Part shown: positions 1-9,359 of the stretch, piece by piece
Position numbering within the stretch: the stretch's first letter is position 1
How the letters are laid out: every line of letters starts with the position of its first letter
NCBI RefSeq assembly: GCF_018326005.1
Contig: NZ_AP021903.1
Location: forward strand, 994,001-1,058,000
Reading direction: 5' to 3'
Length of the DNA: 64,000 nucleotides
Source of the DNA: Pseudomonas sp. Seg1
Lineage (GTDB): Bacteria > Pseudomonadota > Gammaproteobacteria > Pseudomonadales > Pseudomonadaceae
Program-made: the position numbers and the translations under genes
The notes under the pieces: generated by a model
What the model was told of the DNA's origin: nothing
The model's input: the letters and a program-made list of their open reading frames with translations, nothing else
The model's database searches: none

Positions 1-679
1 GGCTCATCAGGTTCAGACGGCCAGCGGCGGTGTCGCTGAACTGGTAGTTGCCGTCGAGGGTGTAGCGCTGGGTCTGATCGGAACCCCAGGTGAAACCACC
101 GTCGAACGAGTTGCCCAGGTGTGCTTTCTTGCTCACCAGGTTGATGCTGCCGCCCGCTGCGCCGCGACCACCGATGGCGGAGTTCGGGCCCTTGCTGACT
201 TCGATGTTCTCGACGGCGAAGATCTCGCGGCTCTGCGAACCGGTGTCGCGCACGCCGTCCAGGTAAGTGTCGCCCTGAGCGTCGAAGCCACGGATGAACG
301 GACGGTCGCCCTGCGGGTTGCCGCCTTCACCGGCACCGAAGGTGATGCCCGGCACGGTGCGCAGCGCGTCCTGCATGTTCAGGGCGCCAGTGTCTTTGAG
401 GACTTGTTGCGGAATAACGGTGACCGAGCGCGGCGTGTCGACCAGCGGCGCGGTGTACTTGGGCGAGGAGGCTTTCTCGACCTGGTAGGACGTTGAGTCC
501 TGTGCTTCGCCAGTGATGGCGGTAGCGTCCAGGGCGATGGCATTGCCGGAAGCTTTGCTGTCGGTCTTTTCGGCGGCGAACACCATGTGGCCGGCGGAGC
601 CAGCGGTGATAGCCACGCCTATTGCAGAGGCGAGCAGACGTGGTGAACTGACCGGTAATTGAGCGTATTGACGTGCCAT
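1..679 (-). CDS. piuA: TonB-dependent siderophore receptor (PiuA/Fiu-like), 3' end cut by window
   Basis: Outer-membrane receptor that imports ferric catecholate-type siderophores using TonB energy. The window holds about the first 226 residues on the minus strand; the barrel lies beyond base 1. The start ATG is 679-677. A signal peptide ends near VFAAE, then comes a TonB-box-like stretch, then the plug domain with typical plug strings ([63 protein letters not shown]). It is divergent from piuC and a Sel1 gene, the same neighbourhood as P. aeruginosa PA4514-PA4516, which supports the PiuA name. The family is normally Fur-repressed, and a Fur-like palindrome lies in the divergent promoter. The family call is firm; the ligand is inferred. 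Confidence 0.9.
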   Translation of the reverse strand, partial: MARQYAQLPVSSPRLLASAIGVAITAGSAGHMVFAAEKTDSKASGNAIALDATAITGEAQDSTSYQVEKASSPKYTAPLVDTPRSVTVIPQQVLKDTGALNMQDALRTVPGITFGAGEGGNPQGDRPFIRGFDAQGDTYLDGVRDTGSQSREIFAVENIEVSKGPNSAIGGRGAAGGSINLVSKKAHLGNSFDGGFTWGSDQTQRYTLDGNYQFSDTAAGRLNLMS

Positions 680-744
680 TTTTATTCCCCTCCCCAAGGA
701 TTTGAGGCGGCGGAATATAGGGTAAACAGGTATTCGTATCAATT

Positions 745-763
745 GCGAAACATTGTTATTCGC
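745..763. promoter_or_regulatory. candidate Fur box between piuA and piuC
   Basis: In the 207-bp divergent gap, GCGAAACATTGTTATTCGC is a 19-bp imperfect palindrome. It matches about 10 of 19 positions of the classical Fur consensus and lies in an AT-rich stretch suited to both promoters. The role is inferred from the iron-uptake genes on both sides. Confidence 0.4.
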
Positions 764-886
764 ACTGAATTTACATTCTTTACAATTTATCCTTACGGTT
801 TTTGCCAGTTCATTCGTCTCGCGGGTTGTACACAGCCAATAAGAATCAATACCATTGCCGCCTCTTTGCCATCAGGTGACATTGCC

Positions 887-1567
887 ATGCTGCTGCACAT
901 TCCCGCTCTGTTTGAAAAAGACGAAGTGCAGCGCATTCGCCTGGCGCTGGAGCAGACCGATTGGGCCGATGGCAAGATCACCGCTGGCTATCAATCGGCC
1001 AAGGCCAAGCACAATCTGCAACTGCCTGAAGGTCATCCGCTGGCCAAGGAAATCGGCGCGGCGATGCTGGAGCGGCTGTGGAAAAATCCGCTGTTCATGT
1101 CTGCCGCGCTGCCGCACAAAGTGTTCCCGCCGTTAGTGAACTGCTACACGGCGGGGGGCAGTTTTGATTTCCATATCGACAATGCGGTGCGCCAACCCAA
1201 AGGCAGCATCGAGCGCGTGCGCACGGATTTGTCGGCCACGCTGTTTTTCAGTGAGCCTGAGGATTACGACGGCGGCGAACTGGAAATCCACGATACCTAC
1301 GGGACGCAACGGGTGAAGCTGCCGGCCGGCGACATGGTGCTGTACCCCGGCACCAGCCTGCACAAGGTCAATGCGGTCACTCGCGGTGCGCGTTATGCGT
1401 CGTTTTTCTGGACGCAAAGCCTGGTGCGCGAAGACAGCCAGCGCGCATTGCTGTTTGAAATGGACGGCGCGATTCAACAGCTCACCCAGGACATGCCTGA
1501 TCACCCATCGCTGATTCGCCTGACCGGTACGTATCACAATCTGCTGCGCCGCTGGGTCGAGGTATGA
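887..1567 (+). CDS. piuC: Fe(II)-dependent dioxygenase (PiuC, PKHD-type hydroxylase)
   Basis: Predicted Fe(II)/2-oxoglutarate-dependent hydroxylase that accompanies the PiuA receptor; its substrate is unknown. The start at 887 (MLLHIPAL) gives 226 residues, the usual family length; the reading frame stays open upstream but without family-like sequence. Iron ligands are visible as H96-x-D98 (FDFHID) and H159 (SLHKV), with R169 placed to bind the co-substrate. The stop overlaps the next start (ATGA), so the Sel1 gene is translationally coupled. Likely iron-repressed with piuA. Confidence 0.92.
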   Translation: MLLHIPALFEKDEVQRIRLALEQTDWADGKITAGYQSAKAKHNLQLPEGHPLAKEIGAAMLERLWKNPLFMSAALPHKVFPPLVNCYTAGGSFDFHIDNAVRQPKGSIERVRTDLSATLFFSEPEDYDGGELEIHDTYGTQRVKLPAGDMVLYPGTSLHKVNAVTRGARYASFFWTQSLVREDSQRALLFEMDGAIQQLTQDMPDHPSLIRLTGTYHNLLRRWVEV

Positions 1568-2319
1568 GTTTTCAACTGCGCCGCGAAGAAATCCTCGACG
1601 CCTCGGGGCTGGCAGCGATGCTTGAGGAAAGTCCGGCTCGCGCGGCGCAGGCGATTCTACTGGCGGCGGGCGAGGGTGAGGTAGAAGCGCAGGCGTTGCT
1701 CGGACAGATCCTGCTCGATGGCCGAGGCATTGCGCAGGATCCACCACTGGCCCTGCGCTGGTTCGGCATCGCGGCCGGGCGCGGGCATTTGATGGCGCGC
1801 AACATGCTCGGCCGTTGTCATGAGCAGGGTTGGGGTTGTGTGGCTGATGCTTCGGTGGCGGCCTCGCATTATCGGATCGCCGCCGAGTCCGGGCTGGACT
1901 GGGCGATGTATAACCTGGCCAATCTGCTGGCGACCGGGCGCGGTGTTGCGGTGGATCAGCGTCAGGCGTTGGCGTTATATCGACGTGCGGCTGAAGCAGG
2001 TCACGCCAAATCGATGAATCTGCTCGGCCGCTACCTGGAAGAAGGTCAGTTCTGTCCACAAGATCGGGCAACCGCGCGAGACTGGTATCGGCGCTCCGCC
2101 GAGGGCGGGGATTTTCGCGGGCAGTTCAGCCATGCGGCGGTACTGGCGGACGCGGGGCATGTCGAAGAAGCACTTGGCTGGCTGCGCAAGGGGCTGGCCG
2201 GGGGTAACGTGAACTTCTTGCGGGTCGCCAGTGAATCATTGATGAATGCGCAGCACCCGCAGTTTCGTGAACTTGCAGATGCCTACCGATTGCGCCTGAG
2301 CGAGCTGGTTGCCTTGTAA
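1564..2319 (+). CDS. Sel1-like (TPR-type) repeat protein
   Basis: 251-residue soluble protein with four to five Sel1-like repeats (about residues 40-215). Examples of the repeat core are [38 protein letters not shown] and [12 protein letters not shown], each followed by A-x-x-W/Y-x-x-x-AA-x-x-G. Sel1 repeats form alpha-solenoids that bind protein partners. There is no signal peptide. It overlaps piuC by 4 bp and matches the PA4516 position, so it probably serves the same iron-uptake unit, but its molecular role is not known. Confidence 0.85.
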   Translation: MSFQLRREEILDASGLAAMLEESPARAAQAILLAAGEGEVEAQALLGQILLDGRGIAQDPPLALRWFGIAAGRGHLMARNMLGRCHEQGWGCVADASVAASHYRIAAESGLDWAMYNLANLLATGRGVAVDQRQALALYRRAAEAGHAKSMNLLGRYLEEGQFCPQDRATARDWYRRSAEGGDFRGQFSHAAVLADAGHVEEALGWLRKGLAGGNVNFLRVASESLMNAQHPQFRELADAYRLRLSELVAL

Positions 2320-2544
2320 GGGTTGAACTAGGTTGTTGGCTTTGAATGTTGTTTTTTGTACTTGTTGAAGTTAGTGTTTTTCTCTCCGTTGTCTTGAATT
2401 CTAATATTTTAGAACTTGTTGTTCTTCCTTCTGATGCTCTAGGTTCTGTTTGTCGATGGCTATAAGCAAGTTGGATTAATTATCTCGCTGGCATCGTCTG
2501 CAAACTAAATCAAACCATTATCCGAAGAAGACAAGGAGTCTTTC
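2320..2544. other. AT-rich intergenic region before the toxin-like genes
   Basis: 225 bp, clearly richer in T and A than its surroundings. It contains an inverted repeat TTCTAA-TATT-TTAGAA at 2399-2414 that could be an operator, and an AAGGAG ribosome-binding site at 2533-2538, 6 bases before the 2545 ATG. No small gene was seen. Confidence 0.5.
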
Positions 2545-4761
2545 ATGGAGTCGAAGATCGACAGCAAGATTGTCGAGGCTGCCGCCAAAGCGCCTCAAAT
2601 ATTTGTCAATGCATCGCTGGGAGAGGGTGAGGAATATAACCGGGGTACCGGTATCCAGTTGACCAAAGAGCAAATTATCAGTTTAAGGAAGTATGAAGTT
2701 CTTGGGCTTTCATTGCCCGTCCGGATTCAGGATGTCATTTCCTATCTGAACTACGGTGCCGGTGATGTCGGTGGCGTAGGCCTCAAGCCTGCGGACTTTC
2801 TGCGTACATTCACAATGACGTATGACCATGCCAGGCGCTGGTCGCCATTGCGTGAGCAAATCATGCTCACGGGTACCGACCTGAAGATTTTTGCCGGCAG
2901 CATCCTGCGCACGGGCCGGGGCATCGTCGAGATCTATGATGATCTGAAAGCCTCGAGGTATCTGGAAGAGCACGATATCACCACGCCGGAGCAGTACCTG
3001 GCGCTCAAGCGACAGATCCCCGATCTTCCTGCTCTCACTTTGTCGGCTGACGATGTTCCGGACATCAAGGGCTACCTCAACGACATGCTGGCAAAAGTCA
3101 GGCAGTGCCACCAGAAAGCCGAGCGAGTCCGCGCTGAACTCGACAGCTTTGGCATTGATATGCGCGAGAAAGTATTGCCGGAAATCCGGCTGCGCATGGA
3201 GTTTGTGCTGAAGAATACCTATCAAGCGGACATTAAATTGCTGCAGAACGACATCGATCAGCGCTCGAAAGAGATCGATGGGCTCAACAAGCAATATGAT
3301 CAACTTGTGCAGGAAGCCATCAAGTCTGCCGCGACCCTGAATATCGGTGGCTTGATTCTGGGTATTTATCAGGGCGTAAAAGCTGAGTCGATCCGCAAGG
3401 AACGGAACATGCTGAAAGAAGAGCAACAGCTTGCCAATCAGAAGATGGCCAGTAAAAGCCAGACGCTGAAGTCGTTGAACAAAGTTCGCGATGACTTGCA
3501 AAACCTGACTTATGTGGCGATTGAAGCTGAAGTGGCGACTCAGAACCTGATGCTGGTATGGAATGCGCTCAGTACTTACGTCAGTGCATCCGCCAAAGAA
3601 GTTGATCAACTTCAGGAGGCCACCTCCCTGCGAAGGTTCAAAAACCAGATTGTTGGCATTATCGAACCTTGGGAACAAATCAAATCAAGTTCCGATCAGC
3701 TCCTGGGCGTGTTTGCAGCGGCTGAAAAAGAGTATGGAAGCAACTTTCAAACATTCAGGAGTAAAAAGGTCATGTTATCGATGCGCAATAATTCCAGCAG
3801 TCAGGATTTCAATGTAGTGGCCTTGCGTGTTCATGCCGCAGCGGTTCAGGAAAGCAACACCACGGCGCAAATGCTGTTTGAACAGTTCAATTATTTGCCT
3901 GGCACTGTCCGCACCATGAATGAGCTGGCGGTGGCTATCCAGAAAACGACGTTTGATATGCGTAACCAGTCCCAGGCCAATATCATCCACCTGGAACGTG
4001 CCCAGACCAAATTGAAGGGTTATCAGGCTGAACTTGCTTATCCAGAGGATGCCGATGAGGTTCGAGAGGACATGGAGGGCGAGCTCAAGTTGGTTTTCAA
4101 AAAAATCGCCGAGTGCGCCGAAGATCTGAAGAGTACCCGCAATGGCATGAACACCGCTTATGACCGGGAAACTTCGCAGGAATGGATTGCGACACTGCAA
4201 CAGGACCTGGACGCTACGCGAACGCTGAAAATCAAAGCTGAAGAGAAAGTGACCGCTCTGGAAGCAGAGATGAAATCGGTGGCCGAAGGCATCGACTTGA
4301 TCACTAAAGCCGGTGTGGAGAAGATCGGCAAGGAAGCGAAGTTATCCCTGGACAGTCTGAAAGCTCTGGGTATGGCACCGCCGCAGGTTGCCGTTGCACT
4401 GCTGGCGATCGACACCCTGAAAAAAATCGTCTCCGGCATCGGTGAATCGATTTCGTTCCTGAACATGTTGGCGGGCTACAACAGGCTCAAGGACAAAGCG
4501 GCAGACTTGCGCGCGCAGGTGAAGAAATACGCAAATGACATCGCCCAGACTGAGGGGAAAATTCAACTGGTCGAGGTTCTCGACCAGTTGGATGACGGGC
4601 GCTGGAGCTATGTGAACGAGTTTTCGAATCTGGTGGCCGGGTTCGAGTCCTTCAGCCGCGATTTCAGGCAGGACAAGGCAGTGCCGGTCGAGGCGCGAGC
4701 TGCTGATGCGGTTGCCCGGATCAGCGACGTGGTCAAGTACCTGAAGGCTGTTCAACAGTAA
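2545..4761 (+). CDS. alpha-xenorhabdolysin subunit A-like (XaxA) alpha-pore-forming toxin, double-length
   Basis: 738 residues. Residues about 35-395 look like XaxA-type (ClyA superfamily) alpha-helical pore-forming toxin subunits: an N-terminal region with LRKYEVLGLSLPV, then KPADFLRTF, then a long coiled coil (about 185-258), a hydrophobic helix (about 261-278, IGGLILGIYQGV) and a second coiled coil (about 280-350). XaxA proteins are usually about 400 residues. Here a second helical module follows (about 410-705) with coiled coil 475-590, a hydrophobic stretch at 606-643 and a closing coiled coil, so the architecture appears repeated within one chain. There is no signal peptide, as in known XaxA/YaxA. 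The gene has lower GC than its neighbours and is followed 45 bp later by a helical companion. The family call for the N-terminal half rests on motif recognition; the nature of the second half is inference. Confidence 0.65.
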   Translation: MESKIDSKIVEAAAKAPQIFVNASLGEGEEYNRGTGIQLTKEQIISLRKYEVLGLSLPVRIQDVISYLNYGAGDVGGVGLKPADFLRTFTMTYDHARRWSPLREQIMLTGTDLKIFAGSILRTGRGIVEIYDDLKASRYLEEHDITTPEQYLALKRQIPDLPALTLSADDVPDIKGYLNDMLAKVRQCHQKAERVRAELDSFGIDMREKVLPEIRLRMEFVLKNTYQADIKLLQNDIDQRSKEIDGLNKQYDQLVQEAIKSAATLNIGGLILGIYQGVKAESIRKERNMLKEEQQLANQKMASKSQTLKSLNKVRDDLQNLTYVAIEAEVATQNLMLVWNALSTYVSASAKEVDQLQEATSLRRFKNQIVGIIEPWEQIKSSSDQLLGVFAAAEKEYGSNFQTFRSKKVMLSMRNNSSSQDFNVVALRVHAAAVQESNTTAQMLFEQFNYLPGTVRTMNELAVAIQKTTFDMRNQSQANIIHLERAQTKLKGYQAELAYPEDADEVREDMEGELKLVFKKIAECAEDLKSTRNGMNTAYDRETSQEWIATLQQDLDATRTLKIKAEEKVTALEAEMKSVAEGIDLITKAGVEKIGKEAKLSLDSLKALGMAPPQVAVALLAIDTLKKIVSGIGESISFLNMLAGYNRLKDKAADLRAQVKKYANDIAQTEGKIQLVEVLDQLDDGRWSYVNEFSNLVAGFESFSRDFRQDKAVPVEARAADAVARISDVVKYLKAVQQ

Positions 4762-4806
4762 GGAGTCGGGGCGGTGGGCAATGCGCCCATCGCCTCCTGA
4801 ATAGCC

Positions 4807-5685
4807 ATGAATAGACTTGCCTATGAATTTTCCGACGCACAGCGGCTCGTGCTGGATCGCTACACGGCGTATCTAGGGTCGGTTCCACAGACCTTCAACA
4901 ATATTCCCCTGGTATTTGAACGTCGCAGAGCCAGCGGTCATGTAGCTACGGTACTGGCTGGCGATTCGCGCCTGAACAGCGTGCCGTTCAATGAGCGTTG
5001 TTTGCGAGACTTCCGGGGACGCATCAACGAAGCACAACGCCGGTGCAGAGGTTATGTTGCGGATCTCACCACGTTTATCAGCGAATCCCTGGAAATAAGC
5101 AGGCGTACTTCAAGGAATGAACCCCTCAATCAGGTGGATTTCAAGTTGTACAGTTTGTCCCGATCAAAAACCTGGAAGTTGTTTCCGCCAACGGATTTGC
5201 CGCATCTGATTCACGAGTTGACGCTTCGATTCTACGAACTCGGATCAGAGGCAGGACAACTCAAATATACAATCGCCGAAGTGCATGAGACTTCGTTCGG
5301 GCTGGGATCGGTTTGTTTCAGGGCAATGGATCATCGTTCCTGCCAGTGTCATAGCTTGCCGACCGTTATCCAGGAGTTGTTTCGCGACGCTCGTACTGCG
5401 CCGGCTTGGGACATCGCCTATTCTTCAGCCGATCCCGTGGTGCGCGCCGCCGAATACAAGAAGGGTGTTGCCGATTTGTTTAACGGATTAGGGGCCGTGG
5501 CCGCGCAAGTCAGCGTATTTATCGAGGAGTTACGATTACGCATAGACACTGCAATTTATGAGCTGTTACGTGCAGAGCGTGTGTGGAAGCTCGGGGAATT
5601 GAATTTCCATCTGGCTGCCGCGAAAGAGGAGGCTGACGAATCTCTTGCGATGATCAGCCATCTCGATACCTGGTTGAGCGAATAA
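4807..5685 (+). CDS. hypothetical helical protein, putative partner of the XaxA-like toxin
   Basis: 292 residues, mostly predicted helix, no signal peptide and no clear membrane segment. I do not recognise the family with confidence. It follows the XaxA-like gene after 45 bp and shares a terminator, so the two are probably one operon. Binary and tripartite alpha-pore-forming toxins are usually encoded next to their partner subunits, so a XaxB-like or accessory role is plausible. A small cysteine/histidine cluster (CQCHS, about residue 180) is unusual. The Shine-Dalgarno sequence is weak. Confidence 0.5.
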   Translation: MNRLAYEFSDAQRLVLDRYTAYLGSVPQTFNNIPLVFERRRASGHVATVLAGDSRLNSVPFNERCLRDFRGRINEAQRRCRGYVADLTTFISESLEISRRTSRNEPLNQVDFKLYSLSRSKTWKLFPPTDLPHLIHELTLRFYELGSEAGQLKYTIAEVHETSFGLGSVCFRAMDHRSCQCHSLPTVIQELFRDARTAPAWDIAYSSADPVVRAAEYKKGVADLFNGLGAVAAQVSVFIEELRLRIDTAIYELLRAERVWKLGELNFHLAAAKEEADESLAMISHLDTWLSE

Positions 5686-5713
5686 AAAAGGCCCATGAAT
5701 GCATGGGCCTTTT
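5684..5713. terminator. bidirectional intrinsic terminator
   Basis: Perfect 8-bp stem GGCCCATG/CATGGGCC with AATG loop, flanked by an A-run on the left and a T-run on the right. It sits between two convergent genes and can end both the toxin-like operon and speC. Confidence 0.9.
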
Positions 5714-5727
5714 CATTTGACGACGCT

Positions 5728-6891
5728 TTACACGTAGAACGATTTCAGCGGCGGGAAGCCATTGAACTCAACGGCGCTATAGCTGGTGGTGTACGCACCG
5801 GTCGACAACCAGTACAGACGATCACCAATTGCCAGGTTCAGCGGCAGGCCGTACTTGTAGTTCTCGTACATGATGTCGGCGCTGTCGCAGGTCGGGCCGG
5901 CGATCACGACTTCTTCCATCTCGCCTTTCTTCTCGGTCCAGATCGGAAACTTGATCGCTTCGTCCATGGTTTCGATCAGGCCGGAGAACTTGCCCACATC
6001 GGTGTACACCCAACGCTCGACGGCGGTGCGGGATTTACGTGCAACCAGCACCACTTCGCTGACCAGAATGCCGGCGTTGGCGATCAACGAACGACCCGGC
6101 TCCAGAATGATTTCCGGCAGGTCATCACCGAAATCTTCTTTGAGGAAGCGGATGATCTCTTCGGCGTAGGTTTCCAGGCTGTTGGTGCGGGTGATGTAGT
6201 TGGCCGGGAAGCCGCCGCCCATGTTGATCAGCTTCAGGTGAATGCCGTCTTCTTCTTTCAAACGCTCGAAGATCACTTTGACCTTGGCGATCGCCGCGTC
6301 CCAGACGCTGATATCGCGCTGTTGCGAGCCGACGTGGAACGAGATGCCGTAAGGCACCAGGCCGAGGTCGCGGGCGAGAATCAGCAGGTCCATGGCCATG
6401 TCGGTCTGGCAGCCGAATTTGCGCGACAGTGGCCAGTCAGCCGTGGTCGAGCCTTCGGTGAGGATGCGCACATAGACTTTCGAACCCGGTGCCGCCTTGG
6501 CGATGTTGCGCAGGTCGGCTTCGGAGTCGGTGGAGAACAGACGCACGCCCTTCTCGTAGAAGTAACGGATGTCCTTGGATTTCTTGATGGTGTTGCCGTA
6601 GCTGATGCGGTCCGGGCTGACGCCGCGATCCATCACCTTGTCCAGCTCGTAGATCGAGGCGATGTCGAAGCTCGAGCCTTTCTCTTTGAGCAGGTCGATG
6701 ATCTCGACGGCCGGGTTGGCCTTGACCGCGTAGTAGACCTTGGCGAATTCGAAACCGGCGCGCAGGTCATCGTAGGCCTGGGCGATCATCGCGGTGTCGA
6801 TCACCACGAACGGGGTTTCCTGTTTGTCGGCGAACGCCTTCATTTTGTCGAATGTAGCGCGCGCGAAATAGTCTTCGACCTGGATCGACAT
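5728..6891 (-). CDS. speC: ornithine/lysine decarboxylase, fold-III PLP enzyme
   Basis: Cytosolic decarboxylase that makes putrescine from ornithine (and, in relatives, cadaverine from lysine). 387 residues, the usual size of the small alanine-racemase-fold enzymes. The PLP lysine is K57 in YYAVKANP; the glycine-rich phosphate site is GGGFP and EPGRS; the active-site HVGSQ and the C-terminal CDSAD motif (catalytic Cys and Asp from the partner subunit) are all present. The gene lies beside piuC/Sel1 as PA4519 (speC) does in P. aeruginosa. The start has a TAGGAG site 6-7 bases ahead. Substrate preference cannot be settled from sequence alone. Confidence 0.9.
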   Translation of the reverse strand: MSIQVEDYFARATFDKMKAFADKQETPFVVIDTAMIAQAYDDLRAGFEFAKVYYAVKANPAVEIIDLLKEKGSSFDIASIYELDKVMDRGVSPDRISYGNTIKKSKDIRYFYEKGVRLFSTDSEADLRNIAKAAPGSKVYVRILTEGSTTADWPLSRKFGCQTDMAMDLLILARDLGLVPYGISFHVGSQQRDISVWDAAIAKVKVIFERLKEEDGIHLKLINMGGGFPANYITRTNSLETYAEEIIRFLKEDFGDDLPEIILEPGRSLIANAGILVSEVVLVARKSRTAVERWVYTDVGKFSGLIETMDEAIKFPIWTEKKGEMEEVVIAGPTCDSADIMYENYKYGLPLNLAIGDRLYWLSTGAYTTSYSAVEFNGFPPLKSFYV

Positions 6892-6996
6892 ACTTGGGAA
6901 CTCCTACTGGCAAACGTTAATAATCAATGGGTGCAAATGAACGCCCTCCGTATCCCCACTTTGGTTCGCCTACTTCCCAAGGCATGTCGCCGAAAG

Positions 6997-7029
6997 CAAA
7001 AAGGCCATGGGCTATCTGCCCTTGGCCTT
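6997..7029 (-). terminator. minus-strand intrinsic terminator upstream of speC
   Basis: Stem AAGGCCATGGGC (7001-7012) pairs with GCCCTTGGCCTT (7018-7029) with one mismatch and a 5-base loop. In the minus direction it is followed by a run of five T. It lies about 105 bp before the speC start and 510 bp after the opuC-like operon, so it either ends read-through from that operon or acts as an attenuator in the speC leader. Confidence 0.6.
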
Positions 7030-7423
7030 GCTGTCTCGTCGTCAGTACTTGAGCCGGATGGATCGTTTCCAGCATGGACGTTCGGCGCGAACTTTAGGGC
7101 GTGAGGGGCCTGAGATCAACTAAAAATGTCGCGTTTTTGCACGCTTCTGACGTGCGTCGCGTTCATCACTCTTTGTAGCCGACCGAGATGACGGGCAGAT
7201 GTTCCCCGGGAATTTTCGAGTGTTAAACATACCTGCACGTTCGCTGCTTTTGTCGGCTAAGTCGTGGGTAAGTGTGATAGGCGCAACATCGGCGACGTTG
7301 CCCGCGAGAGGTGGGTGTGTGGGGGATTTTGCCTATTGAATAAGGTAGCCGAGACGGGCTGCCTGGTTATCAGGTGTTGAGATTCTTTTCCGCCTTGTGA
7401 ATGACTTGGTAACACCCCCGATC

Positions 7424-7517
7424 CTGTAGGAATGAGCCTGCTCGCGATGACTTTTTTTCAGCCGACATCTTCATTGACTGATATTGCGCTATCGCGAGCA
7501 GGCTCACTCCTACAGGG
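7424..7517. repeat. inverted pair of REP elements
   Basis: Two Pseudomonas REP sequences facing each other: the left arm begins CCTGTAGGAATGAGCC, the right arm ends GGCTCACTCCTACAGG, about 40 bp apart. They lie just downstream of the ATPase gene. Confidence 0.9.
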
Positions 7518-7538
7518 TTTTGTGTTTTTACCGATTAA

Positions 7539-8696
7539 TCAGGCGACGACTGCCTCTGCCGGCGAGACGATGCTGGTCTTCATCCCACGCGAACGCCCCG
7601 AGCTCAGATAAGCCGCAATCGACTCCTGCGTCACCTCGCCAAGGAACACTCGTTCGGCATCCATGACCGGCAGCCACGAACGGTTGAACTCGTACATGCG
7701 CGACAACAGGATGCGCAAATGCTCGTCATACGCCGCCGTGGCGTTGAACTCACGCAGGTACTGCGCGCAGGTGCCGGTCTGGCGGTGCAGGTCGCGACGA
7801 CGCACGTAACCCAGCGCCTTGTTCTCGGCACAGGTGACCACCACGTAACGACGGTCATGCTCGTCCATCAACTCCAGCGCATCGGCCACCGGGGTTTCCG
7901 GGCTCACCGACGGCGCGTTATCCGCCGCGTCTTCAGCCTTGACCAACAGCAAGCGTTTCAACGTGCTGTCCTGGCCGACGAAGTTGCTGACAAAGTCGTC
8001 CGCCGGATGCGCGAGCAGGGTGTCCGGGTGATCGATCTGCAACAGTTTGCCGGCACGGAAGATTGCGATCTTGTCGCCGAGTTTGATCGCCTCGTCGATG
8101 TCGTGGCTGACCATGATCACGGTCTTGTTCAGCGCCCGTTGCATCTCGAAGAACTCGTTCTGGATCATCTCGCGGTTGATCGGGTCGACCGCGCCGAATG
8201 GTTCGTCCATCAGCAACAGCGGGGCATCCGCCGCCAGTGCGCGGATTACGCCGATGCGCTGTTGCTGGCCGCCGGACAATTCACGCGGATAGCGATGCAG
8301 ATACTGCTTGGGCTCCAGCTTGATCATGCTCATCAGTTCGCGGGCGCGGTCGTGGCATTTCTGTTTGTCCCAGCCGAGCAGTTTTGGCACGACGACGATG
8401 TTCTCTTCGATGGTCATGTTCGGGAACAGGCCGATCTGCTGGATCACGTAGCCGATGTTGCGACGCAGGGTCACTTCGTCGAGGTCGGTGGTGTCTTCGC
8501 CGTTGATCAGGATCTTGCCCGAGGTCGGTTTGATCAGGCGGTTGATCATCTTCAGCGTGGTGCTTTTGCCGCAACCCGATGGCCCGAGGAACACACAGAT
8601 TTCGCCTTCATTGACGGTCAGGCTCACCGAGTCCACGGCTTTGACATCTTTGCCGTTGCTTTGGAAGGTCTTGCTGAGGTTTTGAAGTTCGATCAT
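7539..8696 (-). CDS. osmoprotectant/betaine ABC transporter ATPase with CBS domains
   Basis: ATP-hydrolysing subunit of a glycine betaine/choline-type importer. The start at 8696 (MIELQNLSKTF) gives 385 residues and an ATGA overlap with the upstream permease. Walker A GPSGCGKST, signature LSGGQQQR and Walker B LLLMDEPF with the H-loop MVSHD are intact in residues about 1-240. The C-terminal third resembles paired CBS domains (ADALELMDEHDRRYVVV, LPVMDAERVFLGEVT), which sense ionic strength in OpuA-type transporters. Last gene of a permease-binding protein-permease-ATPase operon; that order is the reverse of Salmonella osmVWXY and differs from opuCA-CD, so no symbol is given. Confidence 0.88.
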   Translation of the reverse strand: MIELQNLSKTFQSNGKDVKAVDSVSLTVNEGEICVFLGPSGCGKSTTLKMINRLIKPTSGKILINGEDTTDLDEVTLRRNIGYVIQQIGLFPNMTIEENIVVVPKLLGWDKQKCHDRARELMSMIKLEPKQYLHRYPRELSGGQQQRIGVIRALAADAPLLLMDEPFGAVDPINREMIQNEFFEMQRALNKTVIMVSHDIDEAIKLGDKIAIFRAGKLLQIDHPDTLLAHPADDFVSNFVGQDSTLKRLLLVKAEDAADNAPSVSPETPVADALELMDEHDRRYVVVTCAENKALGYVRRRDLHRQTGTCAQYLREFNATAAYDEHLRILLSRMYEFNRSWLPVMDAERVFLGEVTQESIAAYLSSGRSRGMKTSIVSPAEAVVA

Positions 8697-9346
8697 TTGA
8701 GGAGTCCTTTTGGAGTCAGCGTGCGTTGCAGCCACTGCAGGAGGAGGTCGGCGAAGATCGCCAGAAGACTGACCAGCAGCGCGCCGACGATGAGCATCGA
8801 CATGTCACTGCGGCTGATGGAAGCGAGGATCAACACACCGAGGCCGCCGGCGCCGATGGTCGCGGCGATGGTCATCACGCCGATGTTCATCACCACCGCG
8901 GTGCGCACACCAGCGAGGATCACCGGCACGGCAATCGGCAACTCGACCATGCGCAGGCGCTGGCCGAAGGTCATGCCGATGCCGCGTGCGGCTTCACGGA
9001 TACCCGGTTCCACGCCAGTGAGGGCGAGGTAGGTATTGCGCATGATCGGCAGCAGTGAATAAAGGAATACAGCAGTAATTGCCGGCATCGGGCCGAGGCC
9101 CTGGCCGAACTTGGAGTAGAACGGCAACAGCAAACCAAACAGGGCAATCGACGGCACGGTCAGCAGCACCGTGGCGCTGGCCTGCAACGGGCCGGCGAGG
9201 CTCGGGAAACGCGTCATCAAAATGCCCAGCGGTACGCCGACGACGATGGCCAGGGTCACGGCGATGCCGACCAGCGTGATGTGCTGCCAGGTCAGGTGCA
9301 TCACCTGCTGCCAGTCGAGATGGGAAAAGGCGTTCAGGAATTCCAT
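8693..9346 (-). CDS. osmoprotectant ABC transporter permease
   Basis: 217-residue inner-membrane permease with about six hydrophobic segments and the EAA loop (REAARGIGMTFGQRLRMVELP). Together with the second permease at 10275-10991 it forms the translocation pore used by the CBS-domain ATPase, with which its 3' end overlaps by 4 bp. It starts 14 bp after the binding-protein gene, so the four genes are one operon. Confidence 0.88.
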   Translation of the reverse strand: MEFLNAFSHLDWQQVMHLTWQHITLVGIAVTLAIVVGVPLGILMTRFPSLAGPLQASATVLLTVPSIALFGLLLPFYSKFGQGLGPMPAITAVFLYSLLPIMRNTYLALTGVEPGIREAARGIGMTFGQRLRMVELPIAVPVILAGVRTAVVMNIGVMTIAATIGAGGLGVLILASISRSDMSMLIVGALLVSLLAIFADLLLQWLQRTLTPKGLLK

Positions 9347-9359
9347 GACTTCTCCTCTC

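Larger units (their letters stand above)
6892..7538. other. 647-bp gap: speC leader, minus-strand terminator, REP pair
   Basis: No credible gene. It contains the speC leader, a strong minus-strand hairpin terminator (6997-7029) and an inverted REP pair (7424-7517). The part from about 7100 to 7400 shows nothing recognisable. Confidence 0.6.

Noticed and set aside
5695..7104. 469-codon plus-strand open frame
   Set aside because: Antisense shadow of speC; the opposite strand has a complete, motif-verified enzyme.
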